Assembly (NCBI RefSeq): GCF_004103735.1
Contig: NZ_CP035281.1
Location: 2,666,001 to 2,730,000, forward strand
Direction: 5' to 3'
From: Aminipila luticellarii
GTDB lineage: Bacteria > Bacillota > Clostridia > Peptostreptococcales > Anaerovoracaceae
DNA: 64,000 nucleotides
In this document: piece after piece, positions 47,308-54,495 of the stretch
How the letters are laid out: every line of letters starts with the position of its first letter
Position numbering within the stretch: position 1 is the stretch's first letter
The notes under the pieces: model-generated
Database searches by the model: none
What the model saw: the letters and a program-made list of their open reading frames with translations, nothing else
Told to the model about the DNA's origin: nothing
Translations under genes and position numbers: made by a program

Positions 47308-47337
47308 GGATAAGTGCAAATAAATTTGCACTTATCC
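47308..47337 (-). terminator. Terminator-like palindrome upstream of the activator gene
   Basis: A 30-bp palindrome (arms GGATAAGTGCAAA and TTTGCACTTATCC) followed by T7 on the minus strand. It ends the small upstream gene. Its core GTGCAAATAAATTTGCAC is nearly identical to the activator boxes near 45.7 kb, so it may double as an autoregulatory site. Confidence 0.7.
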
Positions 47338-47371
47338 TGCTATTTCTTTTATAAATGATATTTAAGAAATT

Positions 47372-47506
47372 TTAAACATCGTTATTTTTTATAGACTGTT
47401 TTTTAGCGTTACGGTTCTGATTTTGATTTTCTTTTGTAATTGGAGTCTGATTATTACATTTTTTCATTCGCGCATTTTTATTGTCCGGCTGACTGTCTTT
47501 TGGCAT
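47372..47506 (-). CDS. Small hydrophilic Asn/Lys/Gln-rich protein, unknown
   Basis: 44 residues (MPKDSQPDNKNARMKKC at the start), strongly polar, no hydrophobic segment and one Cys. AGAGGTGAG precedes the ATG at 47506 and a terminator follows, so it looks like a real small gene. Composition recalls small spore-associated proteins, but I recognise no specific family and assign none. Confidence 0.45.
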   Translation of the reverse strand: MPKDSQPDNKNARMKKCNNQTPITKENQNQNRNAKKQSIKNNDV

Positions 47507-47583
47507 TTTACTCACCTCTAAAATTAAAACTTTATCTCTTATTCTGCTCCAAATTAAAAAGGATATACTACAGAAGCTTCGGA

Positions 47584-47612
47584 TTGACAAAGGCTTCTTC
47601 CCATAGTAAAAT
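47584..47612 (+). promoter_or_regulatory. Promoter of the ArsR-type regulator
   Basis: TTGACA (47584-47589), a 17-bp spacer and TAAAAT (47607-47612). Confidence 0.75.
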
Positions 47613-47637
47613 GTGTATTGTTAATAGACAATACACA
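47612..47637. promoter_or_regulatory. Operator palindrome of the ArsR-type regulator
   Basis: Perfect 10-bp arms TGTGTATTGT and ACAATACACA with a 6-bp spacer, covering the transcription start region directly after the -10. A classic autorepression site for an ArsR-type dimer. Confidence 0.7.
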
Positions 47638-47649
47638 AGGAGAATTATT

Positions 47650-47979
47650 ATGAGATTAAGAAAAGAATCGGACTATATGCAGGAAGAAGAAATAGTATTG
47701 GTCGCTCAGGTTTCCGACGCTTTGGCGCATCCCGCCAGAATCAAAATATATCAGTACATTATGCAGTGCAACAAGGAGCGTACACCGGTCTGCAATAAAG
47801 ACGTCGTTGCCGCCTTTGATTATTCTCAGGCAACTATTTCACAGCATATCAAAAAATTAGTGCAGGCTGAACTGGTACAGTCACAGAGCAAGGATAAATA
47901 CTCCTATTATTACGCAAACATCGGCATACTAATGAAATATTTAAATGCAACAAAAAAATTCAGTACATTTCAGGCATAA
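47650..47979 (+). CDS. ArsR-family winged-helix regulator
   Basis: 109 residues. The ArsR fold is recognisable: VSDALAHPARIKIYQYI (helix 1-2), NKDVVAAFDYSQATISQHIKKLVQAELVQ (recognition helix) and the wing SKDKYSYYYAN. A few Cys residues (CNKERTPVCNK) lie between the first helices but no clear metal site is seen. Start at ATG 47650 behind AAGGAGAA, immediately after the operator palindrome. It stands alone, so its target other than itself is unknown. Confidence 0.88.
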   Translation: MRLRKESDYMQEEEIVLVAQVSDALAHPARIKIYQYIMQCNKERTPVCNKDVVAAFDYSQATISQHIKKLVQAELVQSQSKDKYSYYYANIGILMKYLNATKKFSTFQA

Positions 47980-48008
47980 GTCAAAACAGACGGTACGGTA
48001 TTATTTAA

Positions 48009-48042
48009 AAAAGGTGTTGTCCATGAACCGGACAGCACCTTT
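48009..48042. terminator. Terminator between the ArsR-type and HD-domain genes
   Basis: Arms AAAGGTGTTGTCC and GGACAGCACCTTT with a 7-base loop, A/T-rich flanks on both sides; serves convergent genes. Confidence 0.8.
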
Positions 48043-48064
48043 ATTGTTTCCATATCTCTTGATC

Positions 48065-48532
48065 CTACTTCTTAGCGAGCAGCCGCTCCAGACGCGCCTG
48101 TTGTTCTGCTCTCGGCATATCGTAACCGTATTGGTGGAAATCTAATACATCCGCATCTTTAACGATTTCCTCCAAAGGACTTCCGACTTCACTTTTTTTA
48201 CTGTGATTTTTCACAGCAACAGCCAACATCTCTATTTCTTCCTCTGTAAAAAGCTTAGTCTTTTTCAAAAACTCCTGAACGGGTATATAACCTGCCTCCG
48301 CATGACCTGCCTGCTTTCCGGTGATGATCCTTCCATAGTCGTGGATGGAACAGGCAGAGGCTGCCAGAATCGGATCGACGCCCCGTTCTTCCGCCATCAG
48401 ATACCCTAGCTTCGCACAGCTTGCAAGGTGTACCCGTTCCCAGTCTATGGGCTGATCTCTTTGCGGTACAACCTTTTCATAGTGATCTATTTCTTTTAAT
48501 AATGCGCTTTGCAGCTGTAATAATTTATGCAT
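48065..48532 (-). CDS. HD-domain protein (small metal-dependent phosphohydrolase family)
   Basis: 155 residues. The HD motif is HDYGRI, with an upstream His in VHLASCAKLGYLMAEE and later VKNHSKK and VKDADVLD, giving the usual H...HD...D arrangement. Substrate unknown (nucleotide or phosphate ester is typical). AGGAGGGA precedes the ATG. It follows the MFS gene by 61 bp on the same strand and could be read through from it. Confidence 0.82.
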   Translation of the reverse strand: MHKLLQLQSALLKEIDHYEKVVPQRDQPIDWERVHLASCAKLGYLMAEERGVDPILAASACSIHDYGRIITGKQAGHAEAGYIPVQEFLKKTKLFTEEEIEMLAVAVKNHSKKSEVGSPLEEIVKDADVLDFHQYGYDMPRAEQQARLERLLAKK

Positions 48533-48593
48533 ATAAATCCCTCCTTCAAGCGTTTATATTGTACCATGAAGTAAGCAAAAATGATATGCCCGC

Positions 48594-49766
48594 TTATGCG
48601 CTCACTTTTCTTTTTTTCGTGTTTATTATTAAAGAAACAACACCTACTAGGATTAGCGCAATCGCATATGTAATATAAATAAACCGATAAGAAGTCGCAT
48701 GACCTAATTGCATGATAAAAGACAAAATAAATGCTGACACAAGACCTCCCAAATGAATACATGCCGTAACGATTCCAAATGCTAAGTCCTTTTGTTTCTC
48801 ATTGACATGTATGGCGGTCAGATTGGAGATATATGGTACCATAGCTCCCGATCCGATACCAATCAGCAACGTTCCGATTATGATTAGGGTTGCTTCCTGT
48901 GACAAATACATACAAATAAAGCCAGCCGCATAGCATAACATGGCCGAAAAAACATAATACTGCTTCAACCAGTTATTTAACTTTGAAAAAATAATTCCGG
49001 TGAGAATACTCCCAAATGCCGGAGCAGCAAGGAATATACCCATCATGTAGATGGGTGCCAGCCTTTCTTTTGTAACAAACATAGAAATCGTAAGCTGGAA
49101 TCCTCCAAAGGCAATCCATACTAAGGTCATTGCCAGTGCCATGGCATATACATATTTAGGCAGCTTAACTTTTTCTCTTACTTCATTATTCCTTTCATCT
49201 GTTTTGATTGGAGGGGATTTTGGAAGTCCAATGGCAACGATGAGCAATACCACGAAGATGAATGAGAACGAATAAAAGGCCATCTGCCAGCCTCTGACAA
49301 GCAAGATTCCTACTAAAATACTAATCACTACATTCGCAAAATTAAAGGTGGAAGTAGCCAGCCCAAGCATTCGTTCTCTTTCCCGCCCTTCATAATGTTC
49401 AACAATAATTTGATTGGGCAAAGGCAAAACCAATCCCACTCCAACTCCAGTTAATAACCGTAATATTAAAATCGTATTAACACTGTTTACAAATGCCGGC
49501 GTTATTCCTGTGATTCCATAGATAAGAAGCCCAATAACAGCTATATTTTTCTTGTCAAAAAAATTAGCCAGCTTTCCCGATATTACACTGAAGATTACCG
49601 AAGCTAAAAAGGGCAAGGTGCTTATTAGTTGTATCTTTAGAGCCGGTTCATTTGGAAATGCCTGCATCAAAGAACCTAACGCTGGCCCGACGGTGGCAGC
49701 TTCAAAGTTCCATACCATTGGAACCATTAGGATAGCAAATGCTGAAAATTTGGTAATTTTGTTCAT
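48594..49766 (-). CDS. MFS transporter, probable importer of the 51-57 kb pathway
   Basis: 390 residues with twelve membrane spans. The MFS loop between helices 2 and 3 reads ISGKLANFFDKKNIAVIG, and the N-terminal FEAATVGPALGSLMQAFP matches the TM1 type of organic-acid transporters. AGGAGG precedes the ATG. Its upstream region carries a 15-bp box identical to one upstream of the crotonase gene, and the LysR regulator gene is the next gene upstream, so it probably carries the substrate of the BKACE pathway. Substrate not known. Confidence 0.85.
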   Translation of the reverse strand: MNKITKFSAFAILMVPMVWNFEAATVGPALGSLMQAFPNEPALKIQLISTLPFLASVIFSVISGKLANFFDKKNIAVIGLLIYGITGITPAFVNSVNTILILRLLTGVGVGLVLPLPNQIIVEHYEGRERERMLGLATSTFNFANVVISILVGILLVRGWQMAFYSFSFIFVVLLIVAIGLPKSPPIKTDERNNEVREKVKLPKYVYAMALAMTLVWIAFGGFQLTISMFVTKERLAPIYMMGIFLAAPAFGSILTGIIFSKLNNWLKQYYVFSAMLCYAAGFICMYLSQEATLIIIGTLLIGIGSGAMVPYISNLTAIHVNEKQKDLAFGIVTACIHLGGLVSAFILSFIMQLGHATSYRFIYITYAIALILVGVVSLIINTKKRKVSA

Positions 49767-50087
49767 AGAAACCTCCTAAAATTATAAATCCGATCCTCAG
49801 ATGAAAATTTTGACTCGTTTTCTAGCTCATTCCGTGCATCATCTATTACGACTAAAGTATATAATAGGGCTTTGACATTGAAAAATGCTAAATTCACATA
49901 ATCAATGTCTGTGCAATCGGTTAAAATTTTTGAAGGATATAAAAACGAACTTATTCTCTATGACAAAATAAACCCCTTTCATTAGACCGTCTAAACGGAT
50001 TCCATATGTTAGATTTTTTAATCTGATCTATGAAACCCATTTATCTCTAAAAGGGGTTTTAATCGATTTGAAATATTCATTTTTTAA
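49767..50087. other. Intergenic regulatory region between the LysR gene and the MFS gene (321 bp)
   Basis: Contains the ACATTGAAAAATGCT box and a possible -10 (TATACT on the minus strand near 49860). No gene was found. Confidence 0.6.
49875..49889. promoter_or_regulatory. Shared 15-bp box upstream of the MFS gene
   Basis: ACATTGAAAAATGCT, with the inverted core CATT-GAAA-AATG. Identical to the box at 57383-57397. On the minus strand both are followed within a few bases by AAGCC and then by ACTTTA about 15 bp downstream. A probable LysR target. Confidence 0.65.
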
Positions 50088-50969
50088 TTACTGGGACACT
50101 TTGGCGCAGCAGGTAATAAAATTCTTTGTAATGGGATTATATTTCCTTTTATTCCAGGCAAGCACTACTTTTTCCTGCATGTTTAAATCACTGACGTGTT
50201 TTATAATAAAGTCATAATCATGAATATTATTTGCTATAAATCTGGGGGTAAGCCCGATTCCTAACCCTGCATCAACCTGCAATATCAGAGATTCCATATT
50301 AGATGCCAAGCTGTATTGTATTTCTCCAGATAACGCTCTTTGATTAAATAATTGATAATAGAATTTAGGATTGAACTTTGTCTTTAACGCAATAATTTTA
50401 TGTTCCGATAAATCGGTTAAGGTGATTTCTTCTTTTTGATATAGCTTGTTTTTCTTTGGCACGATAAGGCAAAATGGCTCTTGAAAGAGGACTTTCCAAT
50501 CCAAATCTTCTTTTAAATCCGTTACCGCATATTCAAATGTAACGCCAATATCAATATTGCCGCGAATCAGCAAGCTGTTGATCGTTTCAAAATTGTAGCT
50601 TTCTAATTGAATCTTTATATCTGGGAAATTTGTCTGCACTTCCGAAATGATTGCCGTTAAAGCAGACATTTTTCCTAATGTGGCTAATTTTAATTCGCCA
50701 ATCTGACCTTTGCCGGCATTTTTGATTTTTTCCGCAAGATTCTCTATTTCATTAATAATCCATGGGCTCTCCTCTTGAAGGATTTCCCCTGCAGCCGTTA
50801 AAACAACCGATCTATTATTTCTGATGAAAAGCTGGACACCTAGCTGATTTTCCAATTTTAATATTTGTCTGCTTAACGCCGGCTGATCAATATGTAAATG
50901 TTGGGATGCCTTAGTAAAATTTTGGTATTTTGCTACTGACAGAAAAGCTTTTAATTGCTCTGTATCCAT
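50088..50969 (-). CDS. LysR-family regulator of the BKACE operon
   Basis: 293 residues. The N-terminal winged helix is classical (FLSVAKYQNFTKASQHLHIDQPALSRQI), followed by a substrate-binding domain that begins IGELKLATLGKM. It sits directly between the thiolase gene and the MFS gene on the same strand. AGGAGA precedes the ATG. LysR proteins commonly activate the adjacent catabolic genes when a pathway intermediate binds; the repeated box upstream of the crotonase and MFS genes is the proposed target. Confidence 0.93.
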   Translation of the reverse strand: MDTEQLKAFLSVAKYQNFTKASQHLHIDQPALSRQILKLENQLGVQLFIRNNRSVVLTAAGEILQEESPWIINEIENLAEKIKNAGKGQIGELKLATLGKMSALTAIISEVQTNFPDIKIQLESYNFETINSLLIRGNIDIGVTFEYAVTDLKEDLDWKVLFQEPFCLIVPKKNKLYQKEEITLTDLSEHKIIALKTKFNPKFYYQLFNQRALSGEIQYSLASNMESLILQVDAGLGIGLTPRFIANNIHDYDFIIKHVSDLNMQEKVVLAWNKRKYNPITKNFITCCAKVSQ

Positions 50970-51093
50970 ATTTATCTCCTCATAAATTACTGAATAATCT
51001 AACTACTATAAATATATCTTATGTATTATTTAAAGTCAATACCGCTGAGAGCAGGTACCAACAAAGCTCAGTAACCATGGAAAAAAACGAAAA

Positions 51094-51112
51094 TGCTGCC
51101 CATTGGGCAGCA
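51094..51112 (-). terminator. Terminator of the crotonase-to-thiolase operon
   Basis: Hairpin TGCTGCCCATTGGGCAGCA with T-rich sequence following on the minus strand, about 40 bp past the thiolase stop. Confidence 0.8.
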
Positions 51113-51152
51113 CGAGAGACTTTATATTTTTTTACTTATTATCCAATTAGTG

Positions 51153-52310
51153 TCATAGCATTTGCAGTATGCCTGCAGCACCCATTCCGCCACCTATGCA
51201 CATGGTTACCAAGCCATATTTTTTCCTATTATCTTTAAGATAATCTAATACCTTACAGGTTAATATGGTACCGGTGGCTCCTAATGGATGCCCTAAGGCC
51301 AAGGCTCCTCCATATGGATTAACTTTTTGTGTATCAAAGCCTAGTTCCTTAATGCAGTAAATCGATTGTGAGGCAAAGGCCTCATTGATTTCAATCGTAT
51401 CCATGTCCTCAACCGTTAATCCGGAGCGTGCCATTACCTTAGGTACCGCATATACCGGCCCAATTCCCATCATTGTGGAGTCGCAGCCTGCCACTGCAAA
51501 GTTAGCTAAACTGGCAATCGGTTTAATCCCTAATTTTTTTGCCTTTTGAACCGACATCAACACCACAAAAGCTGCCGCATCCGATGTCTGTGAGCTTGTT
51601 GCCGCCGTTACAGTTCCTTTTTCAGGCAGGAAACAAGGCTTCAGCGCACTCATACTCTCTATGCTGGCATCCTCGCGAATTCCTTCATCCTCTGTAATGA
51701 GCTTACCGTTTTTATGGAGATCCATGGCTTTAACCGGAATGATAGAAGGCGCAAGCTTTCCGCCATTTCTGGCTGCTTTAGCCTTGCGGTGTGATTCAAC
51801 TGCAAAGCGATCCATCTCCTCCCTTGTAATTCCAAACTTTTTTGCCACATTTTCTGCCGTGATTCCCATTGGCATATAGGCTCCCGGGGCATGCTCCAAA
51901 AGCCACTCTTCACAAAACTCCACCGGATAGGGCTTAAAGGTGCTGGTCATATCCTCTACACCCCCGGCAATAATTACATCACCCTGCCCTGCGGCAATGG
52001 CATTTGCTGCAAGGGCAATAGATTGAAGGCCCGAAGCACAAAACCTATTGATGGATTGCGCCGCCACATTTTCCGGAAGCCCTGCACGCACGGCTATATT
52101 TTTTGCAACATTCATAGAGGTTTTATCCTGTTGGACCGCACAGCCTACAATGACATCTTCGATATCGCTTTTATCAAGCTCCGGGATTTGTTCTAAAACA
52201 CCCTTTAATACCTGCGCCGCATAATCAACAGGATGCATTTGTGAAAATCCGCCTTTACGTGATTTACATATGGCAGAGCGGCCATATGCAACAATAACTG
52301 CTTCTATCAT
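51153..52310 (-). CDS. 3-ketoacyl-CoA thiolase / acetyl-CoA acyltransferase
   Basis: 385 residues with the thiolase catalytic set: C91 in NRFCASGLQ, H341 in GHPLGATG and C371 in CIGGGMG. The NRFCASGLQ block is the type found in broad-chain 3-ketoacyl-CoA thiolases rather than NKVCGSGLK of acetoacetyl-CoA thiolases, so the substrate may be longer or substituted; this is inference from motif memory. AGGAGG precedes the ATG and lies at the BKACE stop (9-bp gap). Last gene of the operon; it would release acetyl-CoA. Confidence 0.92.
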   Translation of the reverse strand: MIEAVIVAYGRSAICKSRKGGFSQMHPVDYAAQVLKGVLEQIPELDKSDIEDVIVGCAVQQDKTSMNVAKNIAVRAGLPENVAAQSINRFCASGLQSIALAANAIAAGQGDVIIAGGVEDMTSTFKPYPVEFCEEWLLEHAPGAYMPMGITAENVAKKFGITREEMDRFAVESHRKAKAARNGGKLAPSIIPVKAMDLHKNGKLITEDEGIREDASIESMSALKPCFLPEKGTVTAATSSQTSDAAAFVVLMSVQKAKKLGIKPIASLANFAVAGCDSTMMGIGPVYAVPKVMARSGLTVEDMDTIEINEAFASQSIYCIKELGFDTQKVNPYGGALALGHPLGATGTILTCKVLDYLKDNRKKYGLVTMCIGGGMGAAGILQML

Positions 52311-52319
52311 TTCGTCCTC

Positions 52320-53153
52320 CTAACGACGCTTTAATCCCAGAATCTCTCTTGCTTCATCCGGATCCGCAACTTCTTTGCCATAGGTTTTAACTGCAGCGAC
52401 CGCCCGCTCAACAAGCTGTACATTTGTGGCTTTCACACCCTTTGCCAAATAGACGTTATCTTCAAGGCCAACCCTTACATGTCCGCCCAATGCAATGGTA
52501 GCATATAAAATTGGCATATGGCCCGCACCAATGCCAAACGCTGACCAGGTTGAGCCTTCTGGGATCTTTCTTAATAGGAATAAAAGATTTTCAATGGTTG
52601 CTTCCATGCCTCCCTTGACGCCCAAAACAAACTGAAAATGGGTGGGAGCTGTAAGCATTCCCTTTTTTAAATAATAATCTGTCACGCCCAGCATACCGGT
52701 GTCAAAAACTTCAATTTCTGGCTTAACGCCGGTCTCTTGCAAGGTCTTTGCAAGCTTTTCTAAAAACTTTGGTTCATTTTTAAATACGCCGAAAGGCATC
52801 CAGTTAAAAGAGCCTGCATCGAACGATGCCATTTCCGGCTTCAACGCTTTTACGTGTGCTACTCTTTCTTCATCACTTGCGGAATTATCACCCGATGTAG
52901 TGCAGTTAATAACCACATTACAATCCTCATGTTTTTTTATCAATCTAATGGTTTCTGCAAATCTTTCCTGATCCATGGTCCCAATGCCCTTATCATCCCG
53001 CATATGAAGATGCACAACCGCCGCTCCCGCTTTCCAGCAAGCGTAAGCATCGTCGGCGATTTCCTGCGGGGTCATAGGTATGTACTCATTTATTTCTTTT
53101 GGGGTAACAGCCCCTGTTAATGCTGCTGTTATAATAACTTTATTCTTTTCCAT
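52320..53153 (-). CDS. Beta-keto acid cleavage enzyme (BKACE, Kce/DUF849 family)
   Basis: 277-residue TIM-barrel Zn enzyme. Zinc ligands H48 and H50 (VVHLHMRDD), the GLEDN block (E231) and SFDAGSFNWMP fit the family. BKACEs react a beta-keto acid with acetyl-CoA, giving acetoacetate plus a new acyl-CoA; the prototype acts in lysine fermentation on 3-keto-5-aminohexanoate. None of the lysine partners (kamA, kamDE, kdd, kal) is nearby, so the substrate here is probably different. TGGAGG precedes the ATG. Between the CoA-transferase and thiolase genes. Confidence 0.9.
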   Translation of the reverse strand: MEKNKVIITAALTGAVTPKEINEYIPMTPQEIADDAYACWKAGAAVVHLHMRDDKGIGTMDQERFAETIRLIKKHEDCNVVINCTTSGDNSASDEERVAHVKALKPEMASFDAGSFNWMPFGVFKNEPKFLEKLAKTLQETGVKPEIEVFDTGMLGVTDYYLKKGMLTAPTHFQFVLGVKGGMEATIENLLFLLRKIPEGSTWSAFGIGAGHMPILYATIALGGHVRVGLEDNVYLAKGVKATNVQLVERAVAAVKTYGKEVADPDEAREILGLKRR

Positions 53154-53177
53154 CGTTAGCCTCCATTCCGCCGCCAG

Positions 53178-53837
53178 TTATTCACTAAACATGACTTTCA
53201 AATTCTTCGATATAATTAATTTCGGTTCTGTCCGTTCTTGAACCTTTTCTATTGTAGTATTTTCATTTATTTCTTCTAATACCAGGCCTTGTTCCGTCAC
53301 CCGTATTACTGCCAGCTCGGTTATAATAAGATCGACCTTTGAAACTGCAGTTATGGGCAAAGAAACCTTTTTTATAATTTTTTTGCCCCCATCTTTTTTG
53401 GTATGTGTGGTTGCAACAATTACCTTTTTTGCACCCATGACTAAGTCCATAGCACCGCCCATACCTGGTACCTTTTTCCCTGGTATCTTGTGGCTTGCAA
53501 AAGTTCCGGTTTCATCAATTTCTAATACACCCAAAACGGTGACATCTACATGACCGCCTCTGATGATCGCAAATGAAGTGGCACTGTCAAAAAACATAGC
53601 ACCTTTTTTAACTTGAACGTATTTAAAACCCGCATTGATTACATCCTTGTTTTCTTCTCCCGCCTTGCAGGTTCCGCCCATGCCCAAGATTCCGTTTTCT
53701 GCCTGAAATTCAACATCTATTGTGTCGGGAATATAATTTGCAACCATTTCCGGCAATCCAATCCCTAGATTTACCACATTGCCATCCTCAATTTCCATTG
53801 CAACTCTTCGGGCGATAATCTCTTTCTCATTATTCAT
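53178..53837 (-). CDS. Short-chain acyl-CoA transferase, beta subunit
   Basis: 219 residues, family I CoA-transferase beta subunit (AtoA/ScoB-like). The catalytic glutamate is E47 in FQAENGILGMGG, followed by GGHVDVTVLGVLEID and GMGGAMDLV. With its partner it moves CoA between acetoacetate and a short acyl-CoA. I start at 53837 (AGGAGTGAG upstream), which overlaps the alpha stop by 8 bp. Would re-activate the acetoacetate produced by the BKACE. Confidence 0.94.
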   Translation of the reverse strand: MNNEKEIIARRVAMEIEDGNVVNLGIGLPEMVANYIPDTIDVEFQAENGILGMGGTCKAGEENKDVINAGFKYVQVKKGAMFFDSATSFAIIRGGHVDVTVLGVLEIDETGTFASHKIPGKKVPGMGGAMDLVMGAKKVIVATTHTKKDGGKKIIKKVSLPITAVSKVDLIITELAVIRVTEQGLVLEEINENTTIEKVQERTEPKLIISKNLKVMFSE

Positions 53838-54495
53838 GGCACTCACTCCTAACAATATAATTTACAAGAATTCCCGGTGTTCGAACATTTTCAGGTTCAA
53901 TTGCTCCCACCTCTACAAGGTCTTCTGCTTCGACAATGACCAAATCCGCAGCCATGGCCATCAACGGATTAAAGTTTTGAGTCGTACCCTTATACATAAT
54001 GTTGCCTTTTTTATCAACAATAGATCCCCTAATCAGTGCAATATCCGCCCTAAGTGGCTTTTCCAGCAGAAACTCTACACCATCCACTGTGATTCGTTCT
54101 TTTCCTTCTTCCACTTCTGTACCAAGCCCTGTCTGGGTCAGTATTCCCCCCAAGCCTGCTCCGCCAGCCCTGATCTTTTCTGCCAGTGAGCCTTGAGGAA
54201 TCAATTCAACGGGAAGAGTCCCTTCATTCATTTTTGTTCCCGTTAACGGGTTCATGCCGATATGCGAGGCAATCAGCTTCGCTACAACCCCTTCTTTAGA
54301 AATTAATTTCCAAAGTCCTTGTTCTGGATGGGTGGAATCATTTGAAATAACGGTAAGTCCCTTGACCCCGCTTTCAACAATTGCATCGATCAGTACTTCG
54401 GGAGTTCCTACCGATGCAAAACCACCGATCATCATTGTCATATTGTCATGAAATAGCTTTTTTAGCTCCTTTTTGGTTATTAATTTTTCTTTCAT
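53830..54495 (-). CDS. Short-chain acyl-CoA transferase, alpha subunit
   Basis: 221 residues, AtoD/ScoA-like alpha subunit: MIGGFASVGTPEVLID at the CoA-binding N-terminus, GGAGLGGILTQTGLGTEVEEGK and GSIVDKKGNIMYKGTTQNFNPLMA. Its ATG overlaps the hsp90 stop by 4 bp (ATGA), so translation is coupled to an Hsp90 gene, which is unusual. Paired with the beta subunit immediately downstream. Confidence 0.94.
   Translation of the reverse strand: MKEKLITKKELKKLFHDNMTMMIGGFASVGTPEVLIDAIVESGVKGLTVISNDSTHPEQGLWKLISKEGVVAKLIASHIGMNPLTGTKMNEGTLPVELIPQGSLAEKIRAGGAGLGGILTQTGLGTEVEEGKERITVDGVEFLLEKPLRADIALIRGSIVDKKGNIMYKGTTQNFNPLMAMAADLVIVEAEDLVEVGAIEPENVRTPGILVNYIVRSECHE

Noticed and set aside
51153-54495. 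Reading the CoA-transferase/BKACE genes as the lysine fermentation pathway.
   Set aside because: The defining upstream genes (lysine 2,3-aminomutase, beta-lysine mutase, kdd, kal) are absent from the window, while an unrelated crotonase, an Hsp90 gene and a 3-ketoacyl-type thiolase are present.
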